From: Geodermatophilus africanus
GTDB taxonomy: Bacteria; Actinomycetota; Actinomycetes; Mycobacteriales; Geodermatophilaceae
Direction of reading: 5' to 3'
Assembly: GCF_900107105.1 (NCBI RefSeq)
Contig: NZ_FNOT01000015.1
Span: forward strand, 1-64,000
DNA length: 64,000 nt
The translations under genes were made by a program, and so were the position numbers. Numbering within the stretch: the stretch's first letter is position 1; each line of letters opens with the position of its first letter. Below the pieces are notes generated by a model. It ran no database searches. It was given only the letters and a program-made list of their open reading frames with translations, and was not told where the DNA came from. This document shows positions 56,662-64,000 of the stretch, in pieces.

Positions 56662-56754
56662 CCTCATGTCCCGGATCCTGCAGGCCCCGCCCCCTGCAGG
56701 GTCCCGCCCCCTCCCCTCAGGTCCTTCCATGGTGGGGGGCAGCGGGTCCTTCGA
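56662..56754. repeat. GC element abutting the lipoprotein stop
   Basis: From the lipoprotein gene it begins TCGAAGGACCCGC after the TAG. Two copies of CCCCTGCAGG-type palindromes and two GTCCCGCCCCCTCC-like segments occur. The GAGCNNGCGA loop is absent here. Confidence 0.55.
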
Positions 56755-57513
56755 CTACAACCCGACGGTCGCCGCCACGTCCGGGTGCGCCTCGCCGTCC
56801 ACGGACTCCCCCTCGGCCGGCAGCGTGATCTCCCGCGGGCCGTGGTCGGACAGCGTGACCGTCACCTCGAACTCCTGACCCGGCAGCGGGGTGCGGTACT
56901 GCACCAGCAGGTCGGTGGAGCGGTCGACCGCGACCGACCAGCCGGCCTCCGAGGCGTAGAGCTGGGCCAGCTCCCCGTCGATCGAGCGGTCGCCCGCCCA
57001 CGTGTAGCCCGCGGCGCGGAAGTCGCCGGTGTCGTCCGGCTCCTCGGCGGCGAGGTTGAGCACCACCCGGGTGAGGACGTCCACCAGCGGCGCCTGCTCC
57101 CCCAGCGCGACGGGACGGCGCACGTAGGAGGCCTCGGGCAGACCCTCGGCGCCCAGCGCGGCCGGGAGGCCCGGCACCTCGCCGAACCACAGCTCGTCGG
57201 CGGTGAAGAAGAGGGTTCGGGTCTCGTCGGCGCGGTCGTCGCCGTACGTCGTGACCGCCTGTGCGCGCCCGGCACCGCCGGCGAGGTCGACCTCCCCGGT
57301 GAGGGTGAGCACGGTGTCCTCGCCGTACGGGGCGGTGACGACGAAGTCCGCGCCGCCCCGGTCGTGGGTGTCGGCCAGCAGCTGGGCGAGGAGGGCGGCC
57401 TCCTCCTCGGTGACCGGCGCGCCCTCCGCACGCTCGTCGGTGCCGCCGCAGCCGGCCAGCAGCGCCACCGTCAGCCCCAGCGCGGGCAGCAGCGGACGGC
57501 GGCGGGCGGGCAT
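56755..57513 (-). CDS. LppX/LprG-like lipoprotein
   Basis: A 252-residue secreted lipoprotein. The signal peptide (MPARRRPLLPALGLTVALLA) ends in a lipobox with the Cys in LAGCGG (about residue 22). The mature part has the pattern of the LppX/LprAFG family: DFVVTAPYGEDTVLTLTGEV and repeated beta strands, then WSVAVDRSTDLLVQYRTPLP. Such proteins carry lipids or help export glycolipids in mycobacteria. ATG 57513 is exactly six bases after TACGCT (57520-57525, minus), with no ribosome site. Confidence 0.82.
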   Translation of the reverse strand: MPARRRPLLPALGLTVALLAGCGGTDERAEGAPVTEEEAALLAQLLADTHDRGGADFVVTAPYGEDTVLTLTGEVDLAGGAGRAQAVTTYGDDRADETRTLFFTADELWFGEVPGLPAALGAEGLPEASYVRRPVALGEQAPLVDVLTRVVLNLAAEEPDDTGDFRAAGYTWAGDRSIDGELAQLYASEAGWSVAVDRSTDLLVQYRTPLPGQEFEVTVTLSDHGPREITLPAEGESVDGEAHPDVAATVGL

Positions 57514-57559
57514 GCGGTCAGCGTAGGCATCCGGGCAGGTCGCCGGCGCCGTCCCACGC

Positions 57560-57646
57560 GGTAGGAGGACCCCTCTGCCCCCGCCTCTCGCCGGCTCGCG
57601 GCGGGACCCTGCGGAGGAGCCGGCCGGCCCCTCCGCAGGGGTGTCC
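57560..57646. repeat. GC element abutting the ino1 stop
   Basis: From the ino1 gene it begins with TGAGGACACC, merging the stop with GGAC. GGACCCTGCGGAGG and CCTCCGCAGGGG arms form a hairpin-like pair, with TCTCGCCGGCTCGCGG in between. Confidence 0.55.
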
Positions 57647-58726
57647 TCACCGCTCCAGGTCACCCCGGATGAACGCCTCGACGGCGTCGCGGGCCTCGCT
57701 GTCGCTGTATTGCACCGGCGGGCTCTTCATGAAGTAGGACGACGCGGAGAGGATCGGGCCGCCGACCCCGCGGTCCTTCGCGATCTTCGCGGCCCGGACG
57801 GCGTCGATGATGATGCCGGCCGAGTTCGGGGAGTCCCAGACCTCGAGCTTGTACTCCAGGTTCAGCGGGACGTCGCCGAACGCGCGGCCCTCGAGGCGCA
57901 CGTAGGCCCACTTGCGGTCCGACAGCCACGGCACGTGGTCCGAGGGGCCGATGTGCACGTTGTCGGTGCCCATGTCCCGGTCGACCTGGCTGGTGACGGC
58001 CTGGGTCTTGGAGATCTTCTTGGACTCCAGTCGCTCCCGCTCGAGCATGTTCTTGAAGTCCATGTTCCCGCCGACGTTGAGCTGCATGGTGCGGTCGAGC
58101 TGCACGCCGCGGTCCTCGAAGAGCTTGGCCAGCACCCGGTGGGTGATGGTCGCGCCGACCTGCGACTTGATGTCGTCGCCGACGATCGGGACCCCGGCCG
58201 CGGTGAACCTGTCGGCCCACTCCGGCGTCCCCGCGATGAAGACCGGCAGCGCGTTCACGAAGGCCACGCCGGCGTCCAGCGCGCACTGCGCGTAGAACTC
58301 GGCGGCCTGCTGCGAGCCGACCGGGAGGTAGCAGACCAGCACGTCGGCACCGGACTCGCGCAGCGCCGCGACGACGTCCACCGGCTCCTCGTCGGACTCC
58401 TCGATGGTCGCCCGGTAGTACTTGCCCAGGCCGTCGAGCGTGGTGCCGCGCTGCACCGTCACGCCCAGCGGCGGGACGTCGCAGATGGTGATCGTGTTGT
58501 TCTCGCTGGCGACGATGGCCTCGGAGAGGTCGCGGCCGACCTTCTTGGCGTCGACGTCGAACGCGGCGACGAACTGCACGTCGCTGACGTGGTAGTCGCC
58601 GAAGCGCACGTGCATCAGGCCCGGCACCGACGTGGTCTCGTCGGCGTCGCGGTAGTAGTGCACGCCCTGCACGAGCGAGGCGGCGCAGTTGCCGACGCCG
58701 ACGATGGCGACCTTGACGGATCCCAT
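57647..58726 (-). CDS. ino1: Inositol-3-phosphate synthase
   Basis: A 359-residue NAD-dependent enzyme that turns glucose 6-phosphate into inositol 3-phosphate, the first step toward phosphatidylinositol, mycothiol and related actinobacterial lipids. The Rossmann motif [16 protein letters not shown] is at the N-terminus, [18 protein letters not shown] and [12 protein letters not shown] mark the active site, and a C-terminal [11 protein letters not shown] follows. ATG 58726 has AGGAG six bases upstream; the ATG at 58732 is too close to it. padR lies upstream in the same direction, as in Mycobacterium (Rv0046c-Rv0047c). Confidence 0.97.
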   Translation of the reverse strand: MGSVKVAIVGVGNCAASLVQGVHYYRDADETTSVPGLMHVRFGDYHVSDVQFVAAFDVDAKKVGRDLSEAIVASENNTITICDVPPLGVTVQRGTTLDGLGKYYRATIEESDEEPVDVVAALRESGADVLVCYLPVGSQQAAEFYAQCALDAGVAFVNALPVFIAGTPEWADRFTAAGVPIVGDDIKSQVGATITHRVLAKLFEDRGVQLDRTMQLNVGGNMDFKNMLERERLESKKISKTQAVTSQVDRDMGTDNVHIGPSDHVPWLSDRKWAYVRLEGRAFGDVPLNLEYKLEVWDSPNSAGIIIDAVRAAKIAKDRGVGGPILSASSYFMKSPPVQYSDSEARDAVEAFIRGDLER

Positions 58727-58837
58727 GGACATCTCCTTGTTCTCGGACCGGGTGCGGCCGGTGGACGCGGACCGCTGACGGTCCTGCTGGGGGTGGCGGG
58801 CGCGGAGCTCTCCCGCCGGGTCGTCGGGAGGTGCTGG

Positions 58838-59455
58838 TCAGGGCTCGGGTGGCGCCTGTGCCGGCGGGTCCCCCTGGGCGGCGCCGTCGTCTCGGCGCCC
58901 TTCGCTGTCGGTCAGCTCGCGGTCGATGAGCTCGGCCAGCCAGCGGACCTCACGGTCGACGGAGTCCAGACCGTGGCGCTGCAGCTCGAGGGTGTAGCGG
59001 TCCAGCCGCTCGCGGGTCCGGCTCAGCGAGGCCCGCAGGCCCTCGCGCTGCCGCTCGACGGTGCGGCGGCGGCCCTCGAGGATCCGCAGCCGGACGTCCG
59101 CGGCGGTGTGCCGGAAGAACGCCAGGCGGACGCCGAAGAGCCCGCCGTCGTCGTACGCCTCCGGGCCGGACTGGCTCACCAGCTCGTGGAAGCGCTCCTT
59201 GCCCTCGGCGGTGATCGTGTAGACCACCTTCCCGCGGCGGCCGGTCAGCGGCGGTGCGTCCGCCGGCAGGGGTGCGCGCGGGTCCGGCTCGTCGGTGGTG
59301 ACGTAGCCGGCGGCGTACAGCCGCTTGAGCGCGGGGTACAGCGACCCGTAGGAGATGCTGCGCAGCCCGCCGAGCACCTGGGCAAGCTGTTTGCGCAGCT
59401 CGTAGCCGTGCATCGGCGACTGGTGCAGCAGGCCGAGGATGGCGAACTCGAGCAC
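58838..59455 (-). CDS. PadR family transcriptional regulator
   Basis: A 205-residue PadR regulator. The winged helix-turn-helix (1-90) has LEFAILGLLHQSPMHGYELR and GSLYPALKRLYAAGYV; the C-terminal half (95-180) is a helical dimerisation arm (TVERQREGLRASLSRTRERL). The GTG start follows GAGGGGG. A perfect inverted repeat ATGTATCG-GGA-CGATACAT lies 27 bases upstream and is a likely autoregulatory operator. In mycobacteria the homologue stands directly before ino1; control of inositol synthesis is a reasonable guess. No ligand is known. Confidence 0.93.
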   Translation of the reverse strand: MLEFAILGLLHQSPMHGYELRKQLAQVLGGLRSISYGSLYPALKRLYAAGYVTTDEPDPRAPLPADAPPLTGRRGKVVYTITAEGKERFHELVSQSGPEAYDDGGLFGVRLAFFRHTAADVRLRILEGRRRTVERQREGLRASLSRTRERLDRYTLELQRHGLDSVDREVRWLAELIDRELTDSEGRRDDGAAQGDPPAQAPPEP

Positions 59456-59481
59456 GTCGCCCCCTCGTCGTCTGCGGATCG

Positions 59482-59500
59482 ATGTATCGGGACGATACAT
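59482..59500. promoter_or_regulatory. Candidate PadR operator
   Basis: Perfect 8-3-8 inverted repeat, ATGTATCG with its complement and a GGA centre. The ATGT...ACAT ends match the shape of known PadR operators (ATGT/ACAT arms). It lies in the padR leader, where binding could block transcription. Confidence 0.7.
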
Positions 59501-59501
59501 T

Positions 59502-59690
59502 AAGGACCCCGCTGCCCCCCGTGCCTCGCTCCGCTCGGCCCGCTGCCCCCCGTGCCTCGCTCCGCTCGGCCCGGGGCCCTGCAGCGGGGCCGTTCCATCC
59601 GGTCACCGGGCTCGCGGCGGGACCCTGCAAGGGGGCCGCCAGGCTCGGCGCGAGCGTCTGGACGGGGCCCAAGGAGGGGTGTCGAGGTCG
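59502..59690. repeat. GC repeat region between padR and the DUF5318 gene
   Basis: Includes a perfect 31-base tandem duplication (59510-59540 and 59541-59571) holding CTCGCTCCGCTCGG, then GGGCCGTTCCATCCGGTCACC, GCGGGACCCTGCAAGG and GAGCGTCTGGACGGGGCC. It sits between divergent genes rather than after a stop codon. Confidence 0.7.
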
Positions 59691-59721
59691 GCGGAGACCT
59701 CCCGGCGTTCCCGCCGGTGCG

Positions 59722-59727
59722 TACATT
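59722..59727 (+). promoter_or_regulatory. -10 box of leaderless DUF5318 gene
   Basis: TACATT, six bases before the GTG start at 59734. No Shine-Dalgarno sequence is needed if transcription starts at the GTG. Confidence 0.55.
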
Positions 59728-59733
59728 GGCGAG

Positions 59734-60147
59734 GTGCCCGGACGTCGATCCGTCGTGGACTACTCGCTGCAGCGGCGAGCCGTCCTCGCCGACGTGTACG
59801 CCGGTCGCACGGGGCTGTTCGAGGTCTGCGACGCCAGTCCGTACCTCACCCGGGCGGCGAAGTACCACGGCGAGGCGACCGACGTCGCCTGCCCCGTGTG
59901 CCGCAAGGTGGAGCTCACGCTGGTGAGCTACGTCTACGGGGAGCACCTCGGCCCCACGGCCGGCCAGGCGAAGACGCAGGCCGAGCTCACCCGGATGGAC
60001 GCGGCGCAGGAGGAGTTCTCCGTCTACACCGTCCAGGTGTGCCGCGGCTGCGGGTGGAACCACCTGGACTGCTCCTACGTCCTGGGGGCCGAGCCCGACC
60101 CGGGCCGTCAGCCCCGGCGGACCCGCCGACGGGCGGCCACCGAGTAG
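59734..60147 (+). CDS. DUF5318 family zinc-ribbon-like protein
   Basis: A 137-residue protein of the DUF5318 family (Rv0049 position). It has two CxxC pairs, CPVC (near 49) and CRGC (near 100), consistent with a zinc ribbon. Other conserved parts are DYSLQRRAVLADVYAGRTGL and EFSVYTVQVCRGCGWNHL. No function is known; the location before ponA suggests a cell-wall or housekeeping role. The GTG at 59734 was chosen because TACATT lies six bases upstream; the longer frame back to 59482 passes through the GC repeat. Confidence 0.86.
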   Translation: MPGRRSVVDYSLQRRAVLADVYAGRTGLFEVCDASPYLTRAAKYHGEATDVACPVCRKVELTLVSYVYGEHLGPTAGQAKTQAELTRMDAAQEEFSVYTVQVCRGCGWNHLDCSYVLGAEPDPGRQPRRTRRRAATE

Positions 60148-60317
60148 TTGCACGCGTCACACGGGGGAACACCAGGTGCCCCGCGTGGTCGTTGAGACAC
60201 CTGGGCGTCGCAGCGCCGCGGGTCGTCCTCGCTCGCACAGCTGAAGACGCCACCCTGGGTGCCGGACGCCGGAGTCCTGCGCGCCCACCCGAGACCCTGA
60301 CCAGAGAGGGGCCCTGC

Positions 60318-62747
60318 GTGCCTCCCCACGACGAGACCTCACCGGTCGGGCCGCGCAGCGGCTCCGTCCGCCGTCCGCCGTCCGGTCGCACCGCCGGCGG
60401 GAGCGGCGGGGGCGGCCGGCCGGCAGCGGGCCGGGGCCGGCCACCGGCAGGCCGCGGGGGCCGGACGGCCTCGCGCACCGGCCCGGCCGCGCGGGGCAGC
60501 CGCACCGCCGGCGGGACCGCGCGGACCAGGAAGCAGCGCCGCAAGCGCCGGCTCAAGGCCCTGCTCGGCGTCGTCGCCGGTGCCTTCGTGCTGCTCGGCG
60601 TCTTCGTGGGCGTCGTGTACGCGACCACCGAGGTGCCCGACCCGAACTCGGTGCAGAACGCCCAGACGACGGTCGTCTACTACGCCGACGGCACCACCGA
60701 GATGGCCCGGCTGGGCGCGGAGAACCGCACCAACGTGCCGCTCAGCGAGGTCTCCGAGCCGGCGCGCGAGGCGATCCTGGCCGCCGAGAACCGCAGCTTC
60801 TACTCCGACCCCGGCATCTCCGCCACCGGCATCGTGCGCGCCGCGTGGAACAACCTGACCGGCGGCTCGACGCAGGGTGGCTCCACCATCACCCAGCAGT
60901 ACGTGAAGAACGCGTTCCTGACCTCGGAGCAGACGTTCAGCCGGAAGTTCCAGGAGCTCTTCCTGGCCGTCAAGCTCGACAACGAGTACGAGAAGAACGA
61001 GATCCTCGAGAACTACCTCAACACCATCTACTTCGGTCGCGGCGCCTACGGCATCGAGGCGGCGGCCAACACCTACTTCGACGTGCCGGCCAGCCAGCTG
61101 ACCGCCCAGCAGGGCGCGGTGCTCGCCGTCCTGGTCCGCAGCCCCTCCACCTACGACCCGGAGTCCAATCCCGAGGGTGCTACGGACCGCTGGGGCCTGG
61201 TGCTCGACGCGATGGTCGACGAGGGCTGGCTGACCGAGCAGGAGCGGCAGGCCTCGGTGTTCCCGCCGGTGATGCCGCGCACCGGCTCCAACCTGGGCAT
61301 CCCCAGCGAGTCGCAGGGCCTGGTCGTCCAGCGCGTCATCGCCGAGCTCGAGGCCAAGGGCTACGACGAGCAGCAGATCCGGGCCGGTGGCCTGCGGATC
61401 ACCAGCACGGTGGACAAGCGCTACCAGGACGCCGCCGTCTCCGCGGTCTCCGAGGTGATGGACGGCCAGCCGGAGAACCTGCGCGAGGCGCTGGTGTCGG
61501 TCGACCCGGCGACCGGTGCGGTGCGGGCCTACTACGGCGGTCCGATCGGCGCCGGTGACGGCGCGGTCGACTACGCGCAGGCGCTGCGCCAGCCCGGGTC
61601 GTCGGTGAAGCCCTACGTGCTGGCCACCGCGCTCGAGGACGGCATCGGCGTCAACGCCCGGCGCGACGGCTCCTCGCCGCAGGACTTCGCCGACCGCCCG
61701 GGCCTGCCGGTCCGCAACTCCGGTGGCGCCTCGTGCGCCTCCTGCACGCTCCGGGAGTCGCTGACCCGCTCGCTCAACACCACCTTCTACGGGCTGGCCT
61801 ACGAGGTCGGTGCGGAGCGGGTGCGGCAGAACGTCCTCGAGGCCACCGGCCTGCCCGAGGCGTGGCCGGACGAGCCGGCCTACGGCACGCTCGCCGGGAG
61901 CAACACCCTGGCCGACCCGCAGACCGGCGGGACCGGCGCCTCCATCGGCATCGGCCAGTACGAGATGCGTCCGATCGACCAGGCGCACGGCTTCGCCACC
62001 CTGGCCACCGGCGTGGAGCACGAGCCCTACTTCGTCGCCCGGGTGACCGACAGCGAGGGCACCGTCCTGCTCGAGTACAACGGCGACGCCGGCGACCGGG
62101 TCTTCGAGGAGGACGTCGTCAACGACGTCACCTACGCGATGACCGACGTCGCCGCCTACTCGCGGCGCTCGCTGGACGGTGGCCGCGAGGTGGCCAGCAA
62201 GACCGGCACGCAGGGCCAGGGCGAGGACAACTCCGACGCCTGGATGGTCGGATTCACCCCGTCGATCTCGACCGCGGTGTGGATGGGCAACGACTCGCCC
62301 GCCCAGCCGATCGAGGACGTCAACGGCCGGATCATCTACGGCTCGGGCCTGCCCGGCGCCATCTGGCAGGAGTACATGAACACCGTGCTGGACGGGACGC
62401 CGGAGGAGGACCTGCCCGACCGCGCGCTGATCCGCGGCGACACCGGTGAGGGCGTGCCCGCGCCGCAGACCGAGGCGCCGACGCGGTCGCCGCAGACGCA
62501 GGCGCCCGCACCGAGCACGCCGTCGACCCCGCCGGTGGCGGTTCCCGAGGAGCCTGTCACGGAGGAGCCGGTCGAGCAGCCGGTCGTCGAGGAGCCGGTC
62601 GTCCCGAACGGCGGGACGGGCGACGAGGACACCGGCAACACCTCGCCGAACCCGAACGGTGGGGGTGCCACGAACCCCGAGAACCCGGGTGGGGTCATCG
62701 GTGGCCAGTCCGCGGAAGCCACCGCCGGCGCCGGCGCTGCCAACTGA
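60318..62747 (+). CDS. ponA: Class A penicillin-binding protein PonA
   Basis: An 809-residue bifunctional peptidoglycan synthase. A basic, Gly/Arg-rich cytoplasmic tail (1-75) leads to one membrane helix (about 80-102). The GT51 glycosyltransferase has ILAAENRSFYSDPGISATG and GGSTITQQYVKN (about 160-205). The transpeptidase has PGSSVKP (SxxK, about 425), SLNTTF (SxN, about 485) and SKTGTQ (KTG, about 627). The C-terminal 110 residues are Pro/Glu/Thr-rich with no PASTA domain. GTG 60318 follows AGAGGGG. The DUF5318-ponA-GT87 order matches the mycobacterial ponA1 locus. Confidence 0.95.
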   Translation: MPPHDETSPVGPRSGSVRRPPSGRTAGGSGGGGRPAAGRGRPPAGRGGRTASRTGPAARGSRTAGGTARTRKQRRKRRLKALLGVVAGAFVLLGVFVGVVYATTEVPDPNSVQNAQTTVVYYADGTTEMARLGAENRTNVPLSEVSEPAREAILAAENRSFYSDPGISATGIVRAAWNNLTGGSTQGGSTITQQYVKNAFLTSEQTFSRKFQELFLAVKLDNEYEKNEILENYLNTIYFGRGAYGIEAAANTYFDVPASQLTAQQGAVLAVLVRSPSTYDPESNPEGATDRWGLVLDAMVDEGWLTEQERQASVFPPVMPRTGSNLGIPSESQGLVVQRVIAELEAKGYDEQQIRAGGLRITSTVDKRYQDAAVSAVSEVMDGQPENLREALVSVDPATGAVRAYYGGPIGAGDGAVDYAQALRQPGSSVKPYVLATALEDGIGVNARRDGSSPQDFADRPGLPVRNSGGASCASCTLRESLTRSLNTTFYGLAYEVGAERVRQNVLEATGLPEAWPDEPAYGTLAGSNTLADPQTGGTGASIGIGQYEMRPIDQAHGFATLATGVEHEPYFVARVTDSEGTVLLEYNGDAGDRVFEEDVVNDVTYAMTDVAAYSRRSLDGGREVASKTGTQGQGEDNSDAWMVGFTPSISTAVWMGNDSPAQPIEDVNGRIIYGSGLPGAIWQEYMNTVLDGTPEEDLPDRALIRGDTGEGVPAPQTEAPTRSPQTQAPAPSTPSTPPVAVPEEPVTEEPVEQPVVEEPVVPNGGTGDEDTGNTSPNPNGGGATNPENPGGVIGGQSAEATAGAGAAN

Positions 62748-62771
62748 CCTCCGGCGGGCAGACTGACCCGC

Positions 62772-64000
62772 ATGAGCACGATCCCGACGGGCCCGTCCGC
62801 ACCAGCGGACGGCGCGGGTGGGATCAGCGGCACGGCGTCCCCGGGTCCGGACGCCCGGCCCGACCGCGTCGTCCCCAGCTGGACCGACCCGGTCGTGGCC
62901 CAGGCCAGCGAGGCGGTGGGCGGCCCGTGGGGTCGCCACGCGGTCGTCGGGCGGGCGGCCTTCTGGACCCCCCTGCGGGTGTGCCTGCTGTTCGCCACGA
63001 CCGTGCTGGCGGTCGCCTGGCTCAAGCAGGTCCCGTGCGCCGACGGCGACTGGACCGGCTCGCTGCAGTACACCCACCTCTGCTACTCCGACCCCGTGCC
63101 GCTGTTCGGCGCCTACGGGCAGGGCGAGGGGGCGCTGCCCTACCTCGACGCCCGGGTGGAGTACCCGGTGCTCACCGGGGCCGTCATGGCCCTCGCTGGG
63201 CTCGTCTCGGGCTGGTACGAACGGCTGGCCGCCACGGTCGGGGTCCTCCCGGCGGTCCCGCCGGTGGAGAGCTACACGGTCGTCACGGCGCTGCTGATGG
63301 CGGCGTGCGCGCTGGTGGTGGTGCGCGCGGTCCTGCCGCTGACCGGCCGGCGGCCGTGGGACACCGCGATGGTGGCGCTCTCACCCGTCCTGCTGGTCTA
63401 CGCCTTCAACAACTGGGACCTGCTGGCCGTGGCGCTGGCCACCCTCGGGATCTGGGCGTGGGCCCGGCAGCGGCCGGTGCTCGCCGGGGCGCTGCTCGGG
63501 CTCGGCGTGGCCGCGAAGCTCTACCCGGTCCTGGTGCTCGGCGCGCTGTTCCTGCTGTGCCTGCGGGCCGGCCTGCTGCGGGTGTGGCTGCGGGCGGCGC
63601 TGGCCGCCGCCGGCGCGTGGCTGGCCGTCAACCTGCCGGTGGCCCTGCTGGCGCCGGAGAACTGGGGCTGGTTCTTCGCCTTCAGCCGACAGCGCCCGGC
63701 CAACCCCGAGTCGATCTGGAACCTCCTCCTGACGGTCACCGACAACCGGGTGCTCGACGGGCCGCTCGCCGAGGGCGAGGCGCCCTCGGTGCTCAACGCC
63801 GTCGTGGCCGTGCTGCTGCTCGCTCTCGCCGCCTGGGTCGCCTGGCTGGTGCTCACCGCCCCCGTCCGGCCGCGGGTGGCGCAGGTGGCCTTCCTGCTGG
63901 TGGCCGGCTTCCTGCTGCTCAACAAGGTCTACAGCCCGCAGTACGCGCTGTGGCTGCTGCCGTTGGCGGTCCTGGCCCGGCCGCGGTGGCGCTCGCTGCT
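62772..64000 (+). CDS. GT87-family membrane mannosyltransferase, 3' truncated
   Basis: The frame is open from ATG 62772 to the end of the window (409 codons), so the C-terminus is missing. It starts MSTIPTGPSAPADG, then has a membrane helix at about 75-95, VEYPVLTGAVMALAGLVSGW, a Trp/Asp-containing loop FNNWDLLAVALATLG, and GLGVAAKLYPVLVLGALFLL. KxYP in a helix end and NNWD loops are typical of GT87 polyprenol-phosphate-mannose-dependent mannosyltransferases (Rv0051 type). It lies 24 bases after ponA with no strong ribosome site, so it is probably co-transcribed. The acceptor is unknown. Confidence 0.88.
   Translation, partial: MSTIPTGPSAPADGAGGISGTASPGPDARPDRVVPSWTDPVVAQASEAVGGPWGRHAVVGRAAFWTPLRVCLLFATTVLAVAWLKQVPCADGDWTGSLQYTHLCYSDPVPLFGAYGQGEGALPYLDARVEYPVLTGAVMALAGLVSGWYERLAATVGVLPAVPPVESYTVVTALLMAACALVVVRAVLPLTGRRPWDTAMVALSPVLLVYAFNNWDLLAVALATLGIWAWARQRPVLAGALLGLGVAAKLYPVLVLGALFLLCLRAGLLRVWLRAALAAAGAWLAVNLPVALLAPENWGWFFAFSRQRPANPESIWNLLLTVTDNRVLDGPLAEGEAPSVLNAVVAVLLLALAAWVAWLVLTAPVRPRVAQVAFLLVAGFLLLNKVYSPQYALWLLPLAVLARPRWRSL

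Overview
This is a chromosomal replication-origin window from a very GC-rich actinobacterium. The gene order matches the conserved actinobacterial oriC neighbourhood: rodA-pbpA-pknA-pknB-pabA-DUF881-crgA, ppiA, DUF3566-gyrA-gyrB, dciA-recF-gnd-dnaN-dnaA, [31 protein letters not shown], cwlM-trxA-trxB-pseudokinase-murJ-DUF6049-NUDIX-pcnA, then ino1-padR-DUF5318-ponA-GT87. The gnd gene between dnaN and recF, the split murJ/pseudokinase pair, and the dense GC-rich hairpin repeats between genes suggest Geodermatophilaceae (Blastococcus/Modestobacter/Geodermatophilus type). That family assignment is inference. No mobile element, prophage or CRISPR array was seen.

Layout. 1-6.2 kb: the elongation/division block (RodA end, PbpA, PASTA kinases PknA and PknB) on the plus strand, with overlapping stop/start codons between the first genes. 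6.3-14.1 kb: pabA, DUF881, crgA, a thiolase, a PH-domain membrane protein, a rhomboid protease, cyclophilin PpiA, a DUF1059 fusion and an SppA-like peptidase. 14.2-20.3 kb: tRNA-Ala(TGC), a DLW-39 micro-gene, tRNA-Ile(GAT), DUF3566, gyrA and gyrB. 20.6-26.6 kb: four genes (amino-acid permease, SDR/DUF2867 protein, ABC exporter, unknown) lying between gyrB and dciA, which are usually neighbours. 26.7-33.4 kb: dciA, recF, gnd, dnaN, the dnaA-dnaN spacer (oriC) and dnaA, all on the minus strand. 34-39.6 kb: a plus-strand run from rpmH to parB, with two parS sites before parA. 39.8-54.5 kb: ddl, aminotransferase, cwlM, trxA, trxB, pseudokinase, murJ, DUF6049 and NUDIX on the minus strand, then pcnA and a matrixin-like protease on the plus strand. 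54.5-64 kb: an MFS transporter, yqgE, a lipoprotein, ino1, padR, DUF5318, ponA and a GT87 glycosyltransferase that runs off the window.

Most genes point away from the origin, in the direction of the replication fork. Together they cover replication start (DnaA, DnaN, RecF, gyrase, DciA), segregation (ParA/ParB with four parS sites), peptidoglycan building and its Ser/Thr-kinase control (RodA, PbpA, PknA/B, CrgA, CwlM, MurJ, pseudokinase, PonA, Ddl), membrane insertion (YidC/YidD), tRNA maturation (RnpA, Pcn/CCA enzyme) and redox (TrxA/TrxB).

The least explained signal is a family of GC-rich intergenic elements (about 15 copies). Most begin a few bases after a stop codon with an AGGACC motif. 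They carry GGCCCCGTCC/GGACGGGGTCC arms and often an inner hairpin whose 10-base loop reads GAGCNNGCGA. Other notable points are a cluster of DnaA-box-like sites at 8.35-8.57 kb, parS sites inside two coding genes, at least eight genes with a TANNNT box 6-8 bases before the start codon (leaderless transcription), and a rhomboid gene whose conserved zinc finger has no ATG/GTG/TTG start.
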